Source of the DNA: JABCYV01 sp035512155
GTDB taxonomy: Bacteria; Acidobacteriota; Terriglobia; Terriglobales; Acidobacteriaceae
Direction of reading: 5' to 3'
Assembly: GCA_035512155.1 (NCBI GenBank)
Contig: DATKEN010000031.1
Location: 1-64,000, forward strand
DNA length: 64,000 nucleotides
The position numbers and the translations under genes are program-made. Below the pieces are notes generated by a model. That model saw only the letters and a program-made list of their open reading frames with translations, was not told the DNA's origin and searched no databases. Below, one piece after another: positions 1 through 8,860 of the stretch. Each line of letters opens with the position of its first letter. Positions within the stretch are counted from its first letter, which is position 1.

Positions 1-4
1 TGCG

Positions 5-448
5 GTGGAATCGATTCATATAGCCTCCGCCGCCAAGGTCCCGATGCGTGCCGTTGATCAGGTGCAGGCGACTCCGGGAGTCGGGTTGGAAGGAGATCGC
101 TATGCCGTGGGGCAGGGAACGTTCTTCAAGCCGCAACCTGATGTGGAGCTAACCCTCATTGAAGCAGAGGCAATTGAGGCATTACAGCGCGATTACCAAG
201 TGGAACTCGCTCCCGGCGAGGCGCGCCGCAATGTTGTCACTCGCGGCGTGGCGCTCAATCATCTCGTCGGCCGGGAATTCCGTATTGGCGAGGTAAAGAT
301 TCGGGGCATTCGGCTGTGCGAACCTTGCAGCCACTTACAGGCTCTCACTGGGCGTCCCGTGATCAAAGGGTTGATCCACCGTGGCGGCCTGCGCGCCCAG
401 GTCCTTAGCTCCGGCACGATCCGCGTCGGCGACACCGTTAGCGAGTAA
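5..448 (+). CDS. MOSC domain-containing protein (possibly 5'-partial)
   Basis: Small stand-alone MOSC-fold protein (147 aa from a GTG at base 5). MOSC domains relate to molybdenum-cofactor sulfurase C-termini and bind or transfer sulfur through a conserved Cys. Seen: an N-terminal GLEGDRYAVGQGTF motif (about residues 28-40), RRNVVTRGV (about 74-82) and a late LCEPCSHLQ motif that supplies the candidate sulfur-carrying Cys. Length fits the short bacterial MOSC proteins. Because the window begins four bases before the GTG, the true start may lie outside. It is followed 74 bases later by a transporter gene on the same strand; no functional link is evident. Confidence 0.85.
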   Translation: MESIHIASAAKVPMRAVDQVQATPGVGLEGDRYAVGQGTFFKPQPDVELTLIEAEAIEALQRDYQVELAPGEARRNVVTRGVALNHLVGREFRIGEVKIRGIRLCEPCSHLQALTGRPVIKGLIHRGGLRAQVLSSGTIRVGDTVSE

Positions 449-522
449 GCGATGCGAGTGTGGTTCGCCGGGGCTGGGTGCCGAAAAGGGCTGGTACCCG
501 TTGAGCCTCGAAAGCACATACT

Positions 523-1185
523 GTGAACCTCCGTCTCCCAATTCGCGTGCTCTTACCCCTCGGCGCAACACTGCTGCTTTGGTCCTCAGCATTCGCCGGC
601 ATCCGCGCTGGTCTGCGTGCCTATTCTCCCTTGCATCTCGCTCTGTTGCGTTTTCTGATTGCCTCGCTGGTGCTGCTCATATACGCAGGAATAGCGCACT
701 TTCGCCGTCCTGAACTGCGCGATGTGCCGGCCTTGATTTTCAGCGGCGCGGTGGGCATCACTTGGTATAACATCGCGCTCAATTATGGAGAGGTCCGAGT
801 AAGCGCAGGCGCAGCCAGTTTGCTGATCGCTTCTACTCCCATTTGGACGGCGTTGCTTGCTACGATTGCACTTCGTGAGCGCCTAGGCTTTCAAGGCTGG
901 TTTGGGGTCTTGATGAGCTTCGCAGGAGTCGCGCTCATCGCCAGCGGAGAAGGTGGGGGCATCCACCTCTCACTGGACGCCTTGATTATACTTTCGGCTG
1001 CGGTTGCGTCAGCCATCTATACCGTATTGCAGAAACATTTTTTGGCACGCTACAGTGCTCTTGAGTTTACGGCCTATTCCATCTGGTTCGGTACGTTACT
1101 GATGTTGCCCTTCGCAGGCGGCCTGCGCCATGCCCTTCGTGCTTCGCCGGTTGGCATGACGCCGGCCGTTGCCAACAACCACTAA
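523..1185 (+). pseudogene. EamA/DMT-family transporter, C-terminally truncated
   Basis: Encodes 220 residues of a drug/metabolite exporter of the EamA family. The first EamA repeat is complete (motifs WSSAFAGIRAGL, ALLRFLIASLVLL, EVRVSAGAASLLIASTPIW), and the second repeat begins at about residue 140 (LSAAVASAIYTVLQKHFL). The protein stops after SPVGMTPAVANNH, where family members of about 300 aa continue with roughly three more membrane helices. No remainder was recognised in any frame before the next gene starts at 1310. A two-repeat transporter lacking its end is probably non-functional, so I call it a decayed gene; a naturally short paralogue is the alternative. Confidence 0.7.
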
Positions 1186-1309
1186 TCGATTGGAACGCGC
1201 AAGAACCTGTACTTTCTGTGACTTTCGGAGTAGAACCTTTGTCCCGGCTTTCTCCTTGACACCCTATCTCACCGGAGCGAAACTCCGCTCAGAGCACTTG
1301 CAAATTTGC

Positions 1310-2404
1310 ATGGACCACTATTCCATCTTGGACCATAGTCCGTCCCAGGCACCGCGGGAAACCGTCCTGCCTGAGAGCAAATCCAAGCGATTTCCTTCGC
1401 CGCGCGAAGTCTCGCCAGAGCGTCTGCGTTTTCCCGGCGATGACGGCGGCAAATCGCTCAATCACATGGCTCAGCGCGACCTCGATGCTGCGCTGCAATT
1501 GCTGGCAGAGCGCGCTCAATACATCACCGGAGCCTCCGGCGCAGCCATCGCGTTGCGGCAAGGCGACAAAATGATCTGTCGCGCCCGTTCCGGGGAATCC
1601 GCACCGGAACTGGGCGCACACCTGCAGGTTGATTCGGGACTCTCGGCCGAGGCAGTCCGCACTCGCAAGATTCTCCGGTGCGACGATGCCGACACCGATC
1701 CGCGCGTGAATCGGGAGAGTTGCCGGTCGCTGGGGATCGCGTCAGTAGCGGTGATGCCCCTGGTCCGCGAGCAGGAGGTCAACGGAATATTTGAACTCTT
1801 GTCCGGTAGGGCCCGCGCATTTGAGGAACGAGACGTCGCCGCTTTGGAGCGGCTGGCCGAAATGATCCAGACCGCACTGGATCATGCCGACGCCGCGAAA
1901 CGGGCGGAAAATGAAATGACGGCTTCACCCAATATCGCGGCAGCCGGGCCGGGTAAGGTTGAATCCAAAGACAAGATCGAATCGGATCCGGTGATGCGGC
2001 CAGCGCTTGAAAAAGAACCGGACATCACGCCAACCCCAGAGGGCCTCGCCAACCCACAAGCACCCTCGGCCATCATGGATCCGTCGCTTGCGGAAGTGCC
2101 AGAGGATGTTGCCGATTCGCTCGTGACTTTGCTGAGCGAGCGGGGCAACATTGGGACCTGTCAGGCATGCGGATTCCCCGTCTCCGAGGGACGGAAGTTG
2201 TGCCTGGATTGCGAAGCCGATCAGATTCCGGAAACGGCCTCGATTGCGAGTCCGGCGATCCGCGCCAGCGACGGCGCTCCAGAGTTTCTTGCCAATCTAG
2301 CTGCTCCTGAAGTCAAGAGCTGGTGGCAGTCCCACTTGTACGTGGTCGTTACCATCCTGCTGGTAGCGGTTACGGTGATTTTGATCCTGTGGCGCAACCT
2401 GTAA
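1310..2404 (+). CDS. GAF-domain protein with zinc-ribbon-like motif and C-terminal membrane anchor
   Basis: 364-aa protein of unknown specific role. A GAF domain spans about residues 55-200 (AERAQYITGASGAAIALRQ; RKILRCDDADTDPRV; IASVAVMPLVREQEVNGIF). A low-complexity linker rich in Pro, Glu and Ala follows, then a paired CxxC-like motif (CQACGFPVSEG...CLDC) resembling a small zinc ribbon, and a final hydrophobic helix (VVVTILLVAVTVILILW) three residues from the end, so it is probably tail-anchored with the GAF domain in the cytoplasm. The ATG at 1310 (MDHYSILDHS) is preferred over the in-frame ATG at 1169, whose product overlaps the upstream transporter and shows no domain. Role in sensing a small molecule or in signalling is inference only. 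Confidence 0.75.
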   Translation: MDHYSILDHSPSQAPRETVLPESKSKRFPSPREVSPERLRFPGDDGGKSLNHMAQRDLDAALQLLAERAQYITGASGAAIALRQGDKMICRARSGESAPELGAHLQVDSGLSAEAVRTRKILRCDDADTDPRVNRESCRSLGIASVAVMPLVREQEVNGIFELLSGRARAFEERDVAALERLAEMIQTALDHADAAKRAENEMTASPNIAAAGPGKVESKDKIESDPVMRPALEKEPDITPTPEGLANPQAPSAIMDPSLAEVPEDVADSLVTLLSERGNIGTCQACGFPVSEGRKLCLDCEADQIPETASIASPAIRASDGAPEFLANLAAPEVKSWWQSHLYVVVTILLVAVTVILILWRNL

Positions 2405-2800
2405 TCACGTACAGATTTTATCCGGCAAGAGAAAAGTGCTTTTCGCCAGGTCGGAAGCAAGAGTTCCCTCGCAGTAGTATTTCTTCAGAACGTTATCTTT
2501 CCAGCTTAATAGGTCAATGTTAGCAGCCGCGAACTCGGACCAGGTTTGGTGGCATCCGCCCCGAACCATTCGTTCCCGAATCAAAAACACGAAAGCCCAG
2601 GTGATGGTTTCGTTATAGAGGCCGGGCTTGCCCTTAGCTGCGGCGAATTTCGCCAGCGAAGCCGAAAGGCGGTGGAGGGCGTCCAGGGCCGGATACCGGC
2701 TCAGATACAAAAAAGTCATCTTGACGTGGTCGAGGTGGTGAAAAGACTCACTGGGCAAGCTGCCATCCTCGAACTTCGCCATGAACTCATCATCGGTCAC
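2405..2800 (-). CDS. Conserved hypothetical protein with HHxDH motif
   Basis: 131-aa protein without a named function. The N-terminal half carries SFHHLDHVKMTFLYL (about residues 19-33), followed by LYNETITWAFVFLIRER. I recall related sequences with a HxDHVxxAWLYL pattern in many bacteria as uncharacterised proteins. The clustered His/Asp residues could bind metal, but that is inference. It lies 65 bases downstream of a minus-strand gene at 2866-3138 and probably shares its transcript. Its stop codon abuts the stop of the convergent GAF gene at 2404. Confidence 0.7.
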   Translation of the reverse strand: MTDDEFMAKFEDGSLPSESFHHLDHVKMTFLYLSRYPALDALHRLSASLAKFAAAKGKPGLYNETITWAFVFLIRERMVRGGCHQTWSEFAAANIDLLSWKDNVLKKYYCEGTLASDLAKSTFLLPDKICT

Positions 2801-2865
2801 AGATCACCTCCCAACCGCGGATCCGGCGGCGGCTTCCAGGAGTGGCAGTGCTTTCACCCGTCGAT

Positions 2866-3138
2866 TCATTCCGAATGGGTCGCACCTGCTTCACTGAGGC
2901 GGTGGCTTGCGCGGGAGTCCAAATCGAGACCATAGAACTTTTTCAACTCCTTAATCCGGCGCAAACTGGTTTGGTTAAAGGGACACTTTCCATCAAAAGC
3001 ATGGAGAACAATGCCTTCGAGCAGATCACCGAGAGTCATATCGTGGTAGTCGGCAAAGGCCCTAAGTACCTTCAGCAGTCGCTTTTCCAGGCGGACTCCC
3101 GTTTGCACGCGTTCAATCATGTGTTTGTTATCCGTCAT
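2866..3138 (-). CDS. Small conserved protein, possible ribbon-helix-helix-type regulator
   Basis: 90-aa protein with a basic N-terminus (ERVQTGVRLEKRLLKVLRA) followed by a helix-rich segment (MTLGDLLEGIVLHAF). The pattern of a short strand-like stretch with basic residues and two helices is compatible with a ribbon-helix-helix DNA-binding fold, but I cannot assign the family with certainty. The start at 3138 is supported by the array of GTAC palindromes only five bases upstream (3144-3171), an arrangement typical of an autoregulated repressor. It is followed by the 131-aa gene at 2405-2800, probably in one operon. Confidence 0.65.
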   Translation of the reverse strand: MTDNKHMIERVQTGVRLEKRLLKVLRAFADYHDMTLGDLLEGIVLHAFDGKCPFNQTSLRRIKELKKFYGLDLDSRASHRLSEAGATHSE

Positions 3139-3142
3139 TTTA

Positions 3143-3173
3143 TGTACTAATGTACCTTGGTACTAGTGTACCA
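3143..3173. promoter_or_regulatory. Operator-like array of four GTAC boxes
   Basis: GTAC occurs at 3144, 3152, 3160 and 3168, that is four copies at exactly 8-bp spacing. The right half is a perfect inverted repeat with a 4-base spacer (TGGTAC-TAGT-GTACCA, 3158-3173) and the central pair forms GTACC-TT-GGTAC. The array sits directly upstream of the start codon of the minus-strand gene ending at 3138, so a bound dimer or tetramer would cover its leader and ribosome-binding region. This is the expected layout of a cooperative repressor site; the binding protein is not known. Confidence 0.6.
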
Positions 3174-3314
3174 TAAGCAGGATTGCACAGGCTATTCTGC
3201 GTCCCGTGTCTACCGGCTGCTGTCTGAGGCCGGCAAGCCAACACGAGTAGGGCTCTGCGTTGACTTGGGTCGCCTGCGCAGCCTACCATCGGAAAATCTC
3301 CTGGGAGCTGGTTC

Positions 3315-6167
3315 ATGATTAGCGAGACCATTTCTCACTACCGCGTCCTGCACCAGCTCGGCGGCGGGGGGATGGGTGTGGTTTACGAGGCGGAGGACCT
3401 CAACCTCGGCCGCCATGTTGCGCTCAAGTTTCTGCCGGAGGAACTGGAAAAGGACCAAGCGTCTCTTGAGCGCTTCCAGCGCGAGGCACGGGCGGCGTCG
3501 GCTTTGAATCATCCCAACATCTGCACCATTTACGAAATTGGACAGGTCGAAGGCCGTTACTTCATTGCCATGGAACTGCTGGAAGGGCAGACCCTCAAGC
3601 AGCGCATCGGAAAGCAGCCCATGGAGATGGACGTACTCCTGAAGCTGGCCATTCAAATCGCCGACGCTCTTGATGCCGCGCACGCCAAGGGCATTATTCA
3701 TCGCGACATTAAGCCAGCGAACATCTTCGTTACTACCCGGAACCAGGCTAAGGTGTTGGATTTTGGCCTCGCCAAGCAAACGCTAAAGCAAGAAGCTCTA
3801 TTCGGCGGTGCCACCCTCGGTTCGGCGGCAACAGTCGACACGCTCGGTGGTGACCTGCTGACCAGTCCCGGATCCACTGTAGGTACGGTCGCTTACATGT
3901 CGCCGGAGCAGGCCCGAGGTAAGGATCTGGATCCGCGCACCGATCTATTTTCCTTCGGGGCCGTGCTTTATGAGATGGCGACCGGCGCATTGCCCTTCCG
4001 CGGAGACACGTCACCCGTGATCTTCGACGCCATCCTGAACCGGCCTGCGGTGGCGCCAGTGCGGCTGAACCCTGACGTCCCGTTACAACTGGAAGACATC
4101 ATCACCAAGCTCTTGGAGAAAGATCGCGATCTCCGCTACCAGAGTGCGGCTGAGGTGCGCGCTGACCTGAAGCGCTTGAAGCGTGATACCGAGTCCGGTG
4201 TGACCTCGGCGGCCAGTAGTTCCTCGAGTGCTGCGCGCGCCAGGGCAGCGCATCCAGCAGGCCGTCGCAATCTTTGGAATTACGTCGTGATGGCCGTGGT
4301 AGTCGTCTCCGTCATTGGTTTGGCGATGACGTTTTTCGCTCGCCGCGGCCGCGCCGTAATGACCGAGAAAGACGCGATCCTGCTCACCGACTTCGTTAAT
4401 ACCACAGCTGACCCCGTCTTTGATGGCGCGCTCAAGAAAGCGTTGGCGGTTGATCTTGAGCAGTCGCCCTACCTCAACGTGTTCCCGGAACAGAAGGTGA
4501 GGCAGACCTTGCAGTTCATGGGTCGCACACCCGATGCGCGCATCACCAGCGAGGTGGGACGCGAGGTGTGCCAACGCGATGGCATCAAAGCGATGCTGAA
4601 TGGCTCGATCGCCAACATGGGAAGCCAGTACGTGATCAGCTTGGACGCAGTGAACGCGTCCACCGGAGACTCGCTGGCCAGAGAAGAGGTGCAGGCAGCA
4701 AGAAAAGAAGAGGTGCTGAACTCGCTGCACCAGGCCGGTTCCGACTTGCGCAGAAAGCTGGGAGAGTCTTTGGGTTCAGTGCAGAAATACGACAAGCCTT
4801 TGTCTGAGGCTACGACCTCATCGTTGGATGCGCTCAAGGTCCTCAGTCTGGGGGACGCTAAACACCAGGTTGGCGATGAACTGGCCGCGCTGCCGCTTTA
4901 CCAGCGAGCCGTAGAACTGGATCCGAACTTTGCCATGGCCTACGCACGCATTGGCGCGGTTTACAACAACCTGGGCCAGACTGAAATCTCGGAACAAAAT
5001 CGGCAAAAGGCATTTGAGTTGCGCGATCGGGCCAGTGAGCACGAAAAGCTCTACATCATGTCGCATTACTTCGCTGACTCTGGGCAACTGGACAAGGGAA
5101 TCACTGCCCTGGAACTCTACAAGCAGACTTATCCCAGAGATTCGATTCCCTATAACAATCTGGCCAACATTTATTGCCAACTGGGCCAGTTTGAGAATTG
5201 CTTGGACAACGCCCGGCAATCAGTCGAACTTGATCCCGGCAGCCTGAGCGGTTATGCCAACGTGGCGAATGCATATGTCGGCCTCAACCGTCTGGACGAG
5301 GCCAAAACCACGCTTAACCAGGCTTTGCAGCGTAACCTTGCGGGATTTACAACTCACCTGCAGTTGGGCGGGATTGCCTGGGTGCAGAATGACTTTCCGA
5401 CCATGGAGCGTGAACTCGATATGGCGGCCAAATCTGGACCGGCGGGCGAGGCCACCGCGCTAGGGTTTAGATCAGGGGTCGCCGCCGCCCGAGGACAACT
5501 GCGGCAGGCAACCGACTTTGCGCTGAAAACCAGAGAGGCCGCCCAACGACTCGGCTTGAAAGAAGCAATTGCCAACGAATATGCACAGGAGGCCATGGCC
5601 GAGGCTGTCTTTCTCTATAAATCCCGTGCCCAGGACAGTGCGGCACAAGCTTTGAAGATCTCGCAGTCACCCAACATAACTCTGAATTCAGCTTTCGCCC
5701 TGGCTCTCAATGGTGACGACCAAAGAGCGGGCAAATTGGCGGACGACATTGCGAGCAAGCGTCCCTACGATACTTTGGCGCAGTTTGTCTTCGTTCCCCT
5801 GGTGAAAGCTCAGATCGAAATCAATCATGCCAATCCTGCGAAGGCGATAGATCTGCTCGATAACGCCATGGTCTACGCTCGGGTAAATTCGAATGTATTG
5901 TACGTTCGCGGAAATGCCTACCTGAAAGCCGGGCGCGCCGCCGATGCTGTCCAGGCCTATCAGCGCCTGCTGGAACTTAAAAGCTATATCGGCGTTGATC
6001 CCCTGGTTCCTTTGTCTCACCTAGGCTTGGCACGCGCTTACGCGCTGCAAGGGGACAAGGCCAATAGCCGCGTTGCCTACCAGGACTTCTTCGGCCTCTG
6101 GAAAGACGCTGATCCAGATATTCCTCTGCTTCATCAGGCCAAAGCGGAATACGCTAAAGTGCAGTAA
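3315..6167 (+). CDS. Ser/Thr protein kinase with TPR C-terminal region
   Basis: 950-aa membrane-bound Hanks-type kinase. Seen: glycine loop LGGGGMGVVYE (about residues 15-25), ATP-binding Lys38 in HVALKFL, catalytic loop IIHRDIKPANIF (about 130), DFGLAK, and activation-segment GTVAYMSPEQARG. A single membrane helix (VVMAVVVVSVIGLAMTFF, about 320-340) separates the cytoplasmic kinase from a long outer region with at least five TPR-like repeats (for example AALPLYQRAVELDPNFAMAYARIG and NLANIYCQLGQFENCLDNAR, each here only partly quoted). The ATG at 3315 directly precedes the kinase fold. This kinase-TM-TPR layout is common in Acidobacteriota; the substrate is unknown. No operon partner is evident. 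Confidence 0.93.
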   Translation: MISETISHYRVLHQLGGGGMGVVYEAEDLNLGRHVALKFLPEELEKDQASLERFQREARAASALNHPNICTIYEIGQVEGRYFIAMELLEGQTLKQRIGKQPMEMDVLLKLAIQIADALDAAHAKGIIHRDIKPANIFVTTRNQAKVLDFGLAKQTLKQEALFGGATLGSAATVDTLGGDLLTSPGSTVGTVAYMSPEQARGKDLDPRTDLFSFGAVLYEMATGALPFRGDTSPVIFDAILNRPAVAPVRLNPDVPLQLEDIITKLLEKDRDLRYQSAAEVRADLKRLKRDTESGVTSAASSSSSAARARAAHPAGRRNLWNYVVMAVVVVSVIGLAMTFFARRGRAVMTEKDAILLTDFVNTTADPVFDGALKKALAVDLEQSPYLNVFPEQKVRQTLQFMGRTPDARITSEVGREVCQRDGIKAMLNGSIANMGSQYVISLDAVNASTGDSLAREEVQAARKEEVLNSLHQAGSDLRRKLGESLGSVQKYDKPLSEATTSSLDALKVLSLGDAKHQVGDELAALPLYQRAVELDPNFAMAYARIGAVYNNLGQTEISEQNRQKAFELRDRASEHEKLYIMSHYFADSGQLDKGITALELYKQTYPRDSIPYNNLANIYCQLGQFENCLDNARQSVELDPGSLSGYANVANAYVGLNRLDEAKTTLNQALQRNLAGFTTHLQLGGIAWVQNDFPTMERELDMAAKSGPAGEATALGFRSGVAAARGQLRQATDFALKTREAAQRLGLKEAIANEYAQEAMAEAVFLYKSRAQDSAAQALKISQSPNITLNSAFALALNGDDQRAGKLADDIASKRPYDTLAQFVFVPLVKAQIEINHANPAKAIDLLDNAMVYARVNSNVLYVRGNAYLKAGRAADAVQAYQRLLELKSYIGVDPLVPLSHLGLARAYALQGDKANSRVAYQDFFGLWKDADPDIPLLHQAKAEYAKVQ

Positions 6168-6532
6168 AAGGACCGCCTTTGCTTCCACCTCGCGACTGGG
6201 GGTGCCCCATACTTCGCGCGCTTCACCGCTAGCGCCGGCGACCTCCAGCCCAGCCTGCGCAAAATGTAACGAAGCCAGCGCTCGTTCTCGCTCTGCAAGG
6301 CGCAAGGTTCAAAGAAATTTGCTGGCGTAAGGCAACGCTAGCCGGCAAGAAAAAATCCAAGCACTGCCTTAAGCGACCCTTTTGTCGCAGAGGAACGTCG
6401 TGCAGGATTTTGCGAATCGCCCTCCTTTTTAATCTTCTTGCGTTTTGTGGACACCCGACAACAGGCAATCGTCTTGTCATGTCACTACTGCAGGTCTTAC
6501 ACTCATTTCGCTTATCGCGAAGCGTTGCAAAC
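6168..6532. other. Intergenic region upstream of the sigma-factor gene
   Basis: About 365 bases between the TPR kinase and the ECF sigma gene. No convincing gene: the in-frame extension of the sigma ORF back to 6410 carries no domain and the other reading frames look random. A short inverted repeat (GCTGGCG/CGCTAGC, roughly 6320-6345) has no U-tract, so it is not a clear terminator. The promoter of the sigma-kinase unit presumably lies here, but I could not pick out convincing -35/-10 boxes. Confidence 0.4.
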
Positions 6533-7276
6533 ATGCAGGATGAAATCAATCTCGGTGGCAATGGGAATTTTCCGGCCACGCGCTGGTCACTCATTGTCGC
6601 CGCGCGGAGTGGTCAGACTGAAGAACGAGAGCGGGCGCTGAATGCGCTCATAGCCGCATACTGGAAGCCAGTTTACAAGTACATCCGCCTCCGTTGGAGG
6701 AAGGACAACGAGCAAGCTCAGGACCTAACCCAGGAGTTTTTCACGCGCTTGCTCGAAAAAGATTTCCTCGAAAGCTACGACCCGAGCCGAGCACGACTAA
6801 GAACATTTCTGCGGGTCTGCGTCGATCGACTCGTCATGAACGAGGAGAAAGCGGCGCGGCGCTTAAAGCGGGGCGGCGACATTCAGATCTCTCTTGATTT
6901 TGAATCGGCCGAGGGGGAACTCCAGCAAATCGAAATACCATCGCCCGAGACGATGGACAACTTCTTCGCACGAGAGTGGCTGCGCAGCGTCTTCAGCCTC
7001 GCCCTGGAGCGTTTGCGGCATGAGTGTGAATCGCGAGGCAAGCAAATCCATTTTCGCCTGCTGGAACTCTACGACATCGACGAGGGCGGTAAAGAGTTGA
7101 CTTACGAACAAGTGGCCGGTCAGTTTGGATTAAAGCCATCGGATGTGACCAACTACTTGTCGTACGCTCGTCGAGAGTTTCGCCGCATCGTGCTTGCGCA
7201 ACTGCGGGAGATGACGGCCAGCGACGACGAATTCCGGCGCGAGGCTCGTGCCGTGTTGGGTTTGGACGTTCCATGA
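6533..7276 (+). CDS. ECF-type RNA polymerase sigma factor
   Basis: 247-aa sigma-70 family protein. Region 2 is recognisable (YWKPVYKYIRLRW, DLTQEFFTRLLEKDFL, RLRTFLRVCVDRLVMN), and the C-terminal part has region-4 character (GKELTYEQVAGQFGLKPSDV, YLSYARREFRRIV). The start is placed at the ATG at 6533 (MQDEINLGGNGNFPATRWSL), because the sequence from 6410 to 6532 shows no domain and FPATRWSLI is the usual N-terminal signature of this group. Its stop overlaps the start of the following kinase gene (ATGA, 7273-7276), so the pair is translationally coupled. No anti-sigma factor is present, which fits the idea that the kinase controls it. Confidence 0.9.
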   Translation: MQDEINLGGNGNFPATRWSLIVAARSGQTEERERALNALIAAYWKPVYKYIRLRWRKDNEQAQDLTQEFFTRLLEKDFLESYDPSRARLRTFLRVCVDRLVMNEEKAARRLKRGGDIQISLDFESAEGELQQIEIPSPETMDNFFAREWLRSVFSLALERLRHECESRGKQIHFRLLELYDIDEGGKELTYEQVAGQFGLKPSDVTNYLSYARREFRRIVLAQLREMTASDDEFRREARAVLGLDVP

Positions 7277-8274
7277 AGACCGCTGTTCCTCCGAAGTGGC
7301 TTTCCGATTCCGCGCTCGACCATCTGCGCGCCGCCGCGGACGCACCCGATCTCAGCGCCACTCGTTACGTGCTAGTGGATAAGCTCGGCCAGGGGGGAAT
7401 GAGCAGCGTGTATCGGGTCGAGGACACGATATTAGGCCGGCGGGTGGCGCTCAAGGTCATCGGGTTCGCGGATGCCAGTGGTGAACTCGCTGCGCGGCTG
7501 CTGCACGAGGCCAAGGTGATCGCGCGGCTGGAGCATCCTGGGATTGTCCCGGTTCACGATGTGGGAACTCTGCCTGACGGCCGACTCTTCTACACCATGA
7601 AACTGGTGCGGGGCCAGCGATTAGACCAGCGTGTGGCGAAATTTGGAGGATTGCCGGAGCGCTTGCGGATCTTCCAGAGAATCTGTGAAGCAGTGTCCTT
7701 CGCTCACGCGCACGGAGTATTGCATCGCGACCTGAAACCCCAAAATGTCATGGTCGGTCCGTTTGGTGAGGTCCTGGTGATGGACTGGGGCCTCTCGAAA
7801 TTGCTGTGTGGAACGAATGCGGCCATGGCAGAAAAGTCGCACCCGAGCGCCCTATTAGCGGCGCAGACTCCTGCAACAGGCACCTCTGATGGCACGATTC
7901 TGGGCACGCCGGGCTATATGGCACCGGAACAGGCCCGCGGAGACGTCGCCTCGCTCGATCAAAGAGTGGATATTTATTCCCTCGGGGAGGTATTGAAGTT
8001 CCTGTTAGAGAGCGCTTTTCGGGATCCTATACCGAAGGCATTGACAGCGATCTGCGGTAAGGCGTCAGCCGCCGAGCCGCAACAGCGGTACGACTCGGCA
8101 CAAGAATTGGCAAGCGACGTAGCCCATTATCTCGACGGGCTGCCCGTCCAAGCCTATCCCGAGGGTCCGTTCGCCCGCTTGTGGCGGTGGTCGGGCAAGA
8201 ACAGCGCCTGGTTATTGCTGATCCTCGCCTATGTCTTGATGCGGGCTTTGTTGATCTTGTGGCGAATACGGTAG
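7273..8274 (+). CDS. Membrane-anchored Ser/Thr protein kinase coupled to the sigma factor
   Basis: 333-aa kinase consisting of little more than a catalytic domain and a C-terminal membrane helix. Motifs: LGQGGMSSVYRVED (glycine loop), VALKVIG (ATP Lys), VLHRDLKPQNVMV (catalytic loop), GTPGYMAPEQARG. The usual DFG is DWG (VMDWGLSKLL), as in several planctomycete and acidobacterial kinases. A hydrophobic segment (SAWLLLILAYVLMRALLIL) ends the protein with almost no external part, so it lacks a visible sensor domain. It overlaps the sigma gene by four bases. By analogy with sigma factors activated by threonine phosphorylation, the likely target is the upstream sigma factor (inference). Confidence 0.9.
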   Translation: MKTAVPPKWLSDSALDHLRAAADAPDLSATRYVLVDKLGQGGMSSVYRVEDTILGRRVALKVIGFADASGELAARLLHEAKVIARLEHPGIVPVHDVGTLPDGRLFYTMKLVRGQRLDQRVAKFGGLPERLRIFQRICEAVSFAHAHGVLHRDLKPQNVMVGPFGEVLVMDWGLSKLLCGTNAAMAEKSHPSALLAAQTPATGTSDGTILGTPGYMAPEQARGDVASLDQRVDIYSLGEVLKFLLESAFRDPIPKALTAICGKASAAEPQQRYDSAQELASDVAHYLDGLPVQAYPEGPFARLWRWSGKNSAWLLLILAYVLMRALLILWRIR

Positions 8275-8362
8275 TGTTTCTCAATTGAGCCCTGCAGCCT
8301 AAAGAATTTCTCCGGCGCGTTGAATAGAACGTCAGCGGACAAGAAGTCCGCCAGGAGATCAT

Positions 8363-8725
8363 ATGAACAAGATAGTGCTAGGGCTGTCGCTGGGCGGATT
8401 TCTCGGTATTTTCGATGGCCTGACTGCATGGTTCACTCCCGAGGTACGATCGCAACTGCTGGGCATCGTCATCGGATCCACCTTCAAAGGCCTGATCACG
8501 GGCGTGCTCATCGGCTACTTCGCTAAGAAGGTGAATTCTCTGCCGCTAGGGATCATCTTCGGGCTGGCCGTCGGCTTGATTCTTGCCTTCCTCGTGGCAG
8601 CCATGCCGAATCCAGCCGGCAAACACTATTATTTCGAAATCATGTTGCCGGGCGGCATTCTGGGGGTGATTGTCGGTTATGCCACTCAGCGCTTTGGTCA
8701 GGCAAGCCAAGCGGCCAGGAGTTGA
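8363..8725 (+). CDS. Small integral membrane protein of unknown function
   Basis: 120-aa protein with about four hydrophobic segments (LSLGGFLGIFDGLTAWF; GIVIGSTFKGLITGVLIGYF; LGIIFGLAVGLILAFLVAA; GGILGVIVGYATQRF), rich in Gly, so it probably sits in the inner membrane. The ATG at 8363 is preceded by a clear AGGAG (8353-8357), six bases upstream. No family was recognised. It follows the sigma/kinase pair by 88 bases on the same strand and may be co-transcribed. Confidence 0.7.
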   Translation: MNKIVLGLSLGGFLGIFDGLTAWFTPEVRSQLLGIVIGSTFKGLITGVLIGYFAKKVNSLPLGIIFGLAVGLILAFLVAAMPNPAGKHYYFEIMLPGGILGVIVGYATQRFGQASQAARS

Positions 8726-8860
8726 TCGCGCAGTCTGCGGTTGTTCGCGAAAACGCGAAGAAGAGCCACATATCCGTCCCTTCGTTCTGGACGACAGCAG
8801 TTGGTGTGCTGGTCAAGAACGCGATAGAGTAGGCGGTCGCGACAATTGCGATCACTCGGC

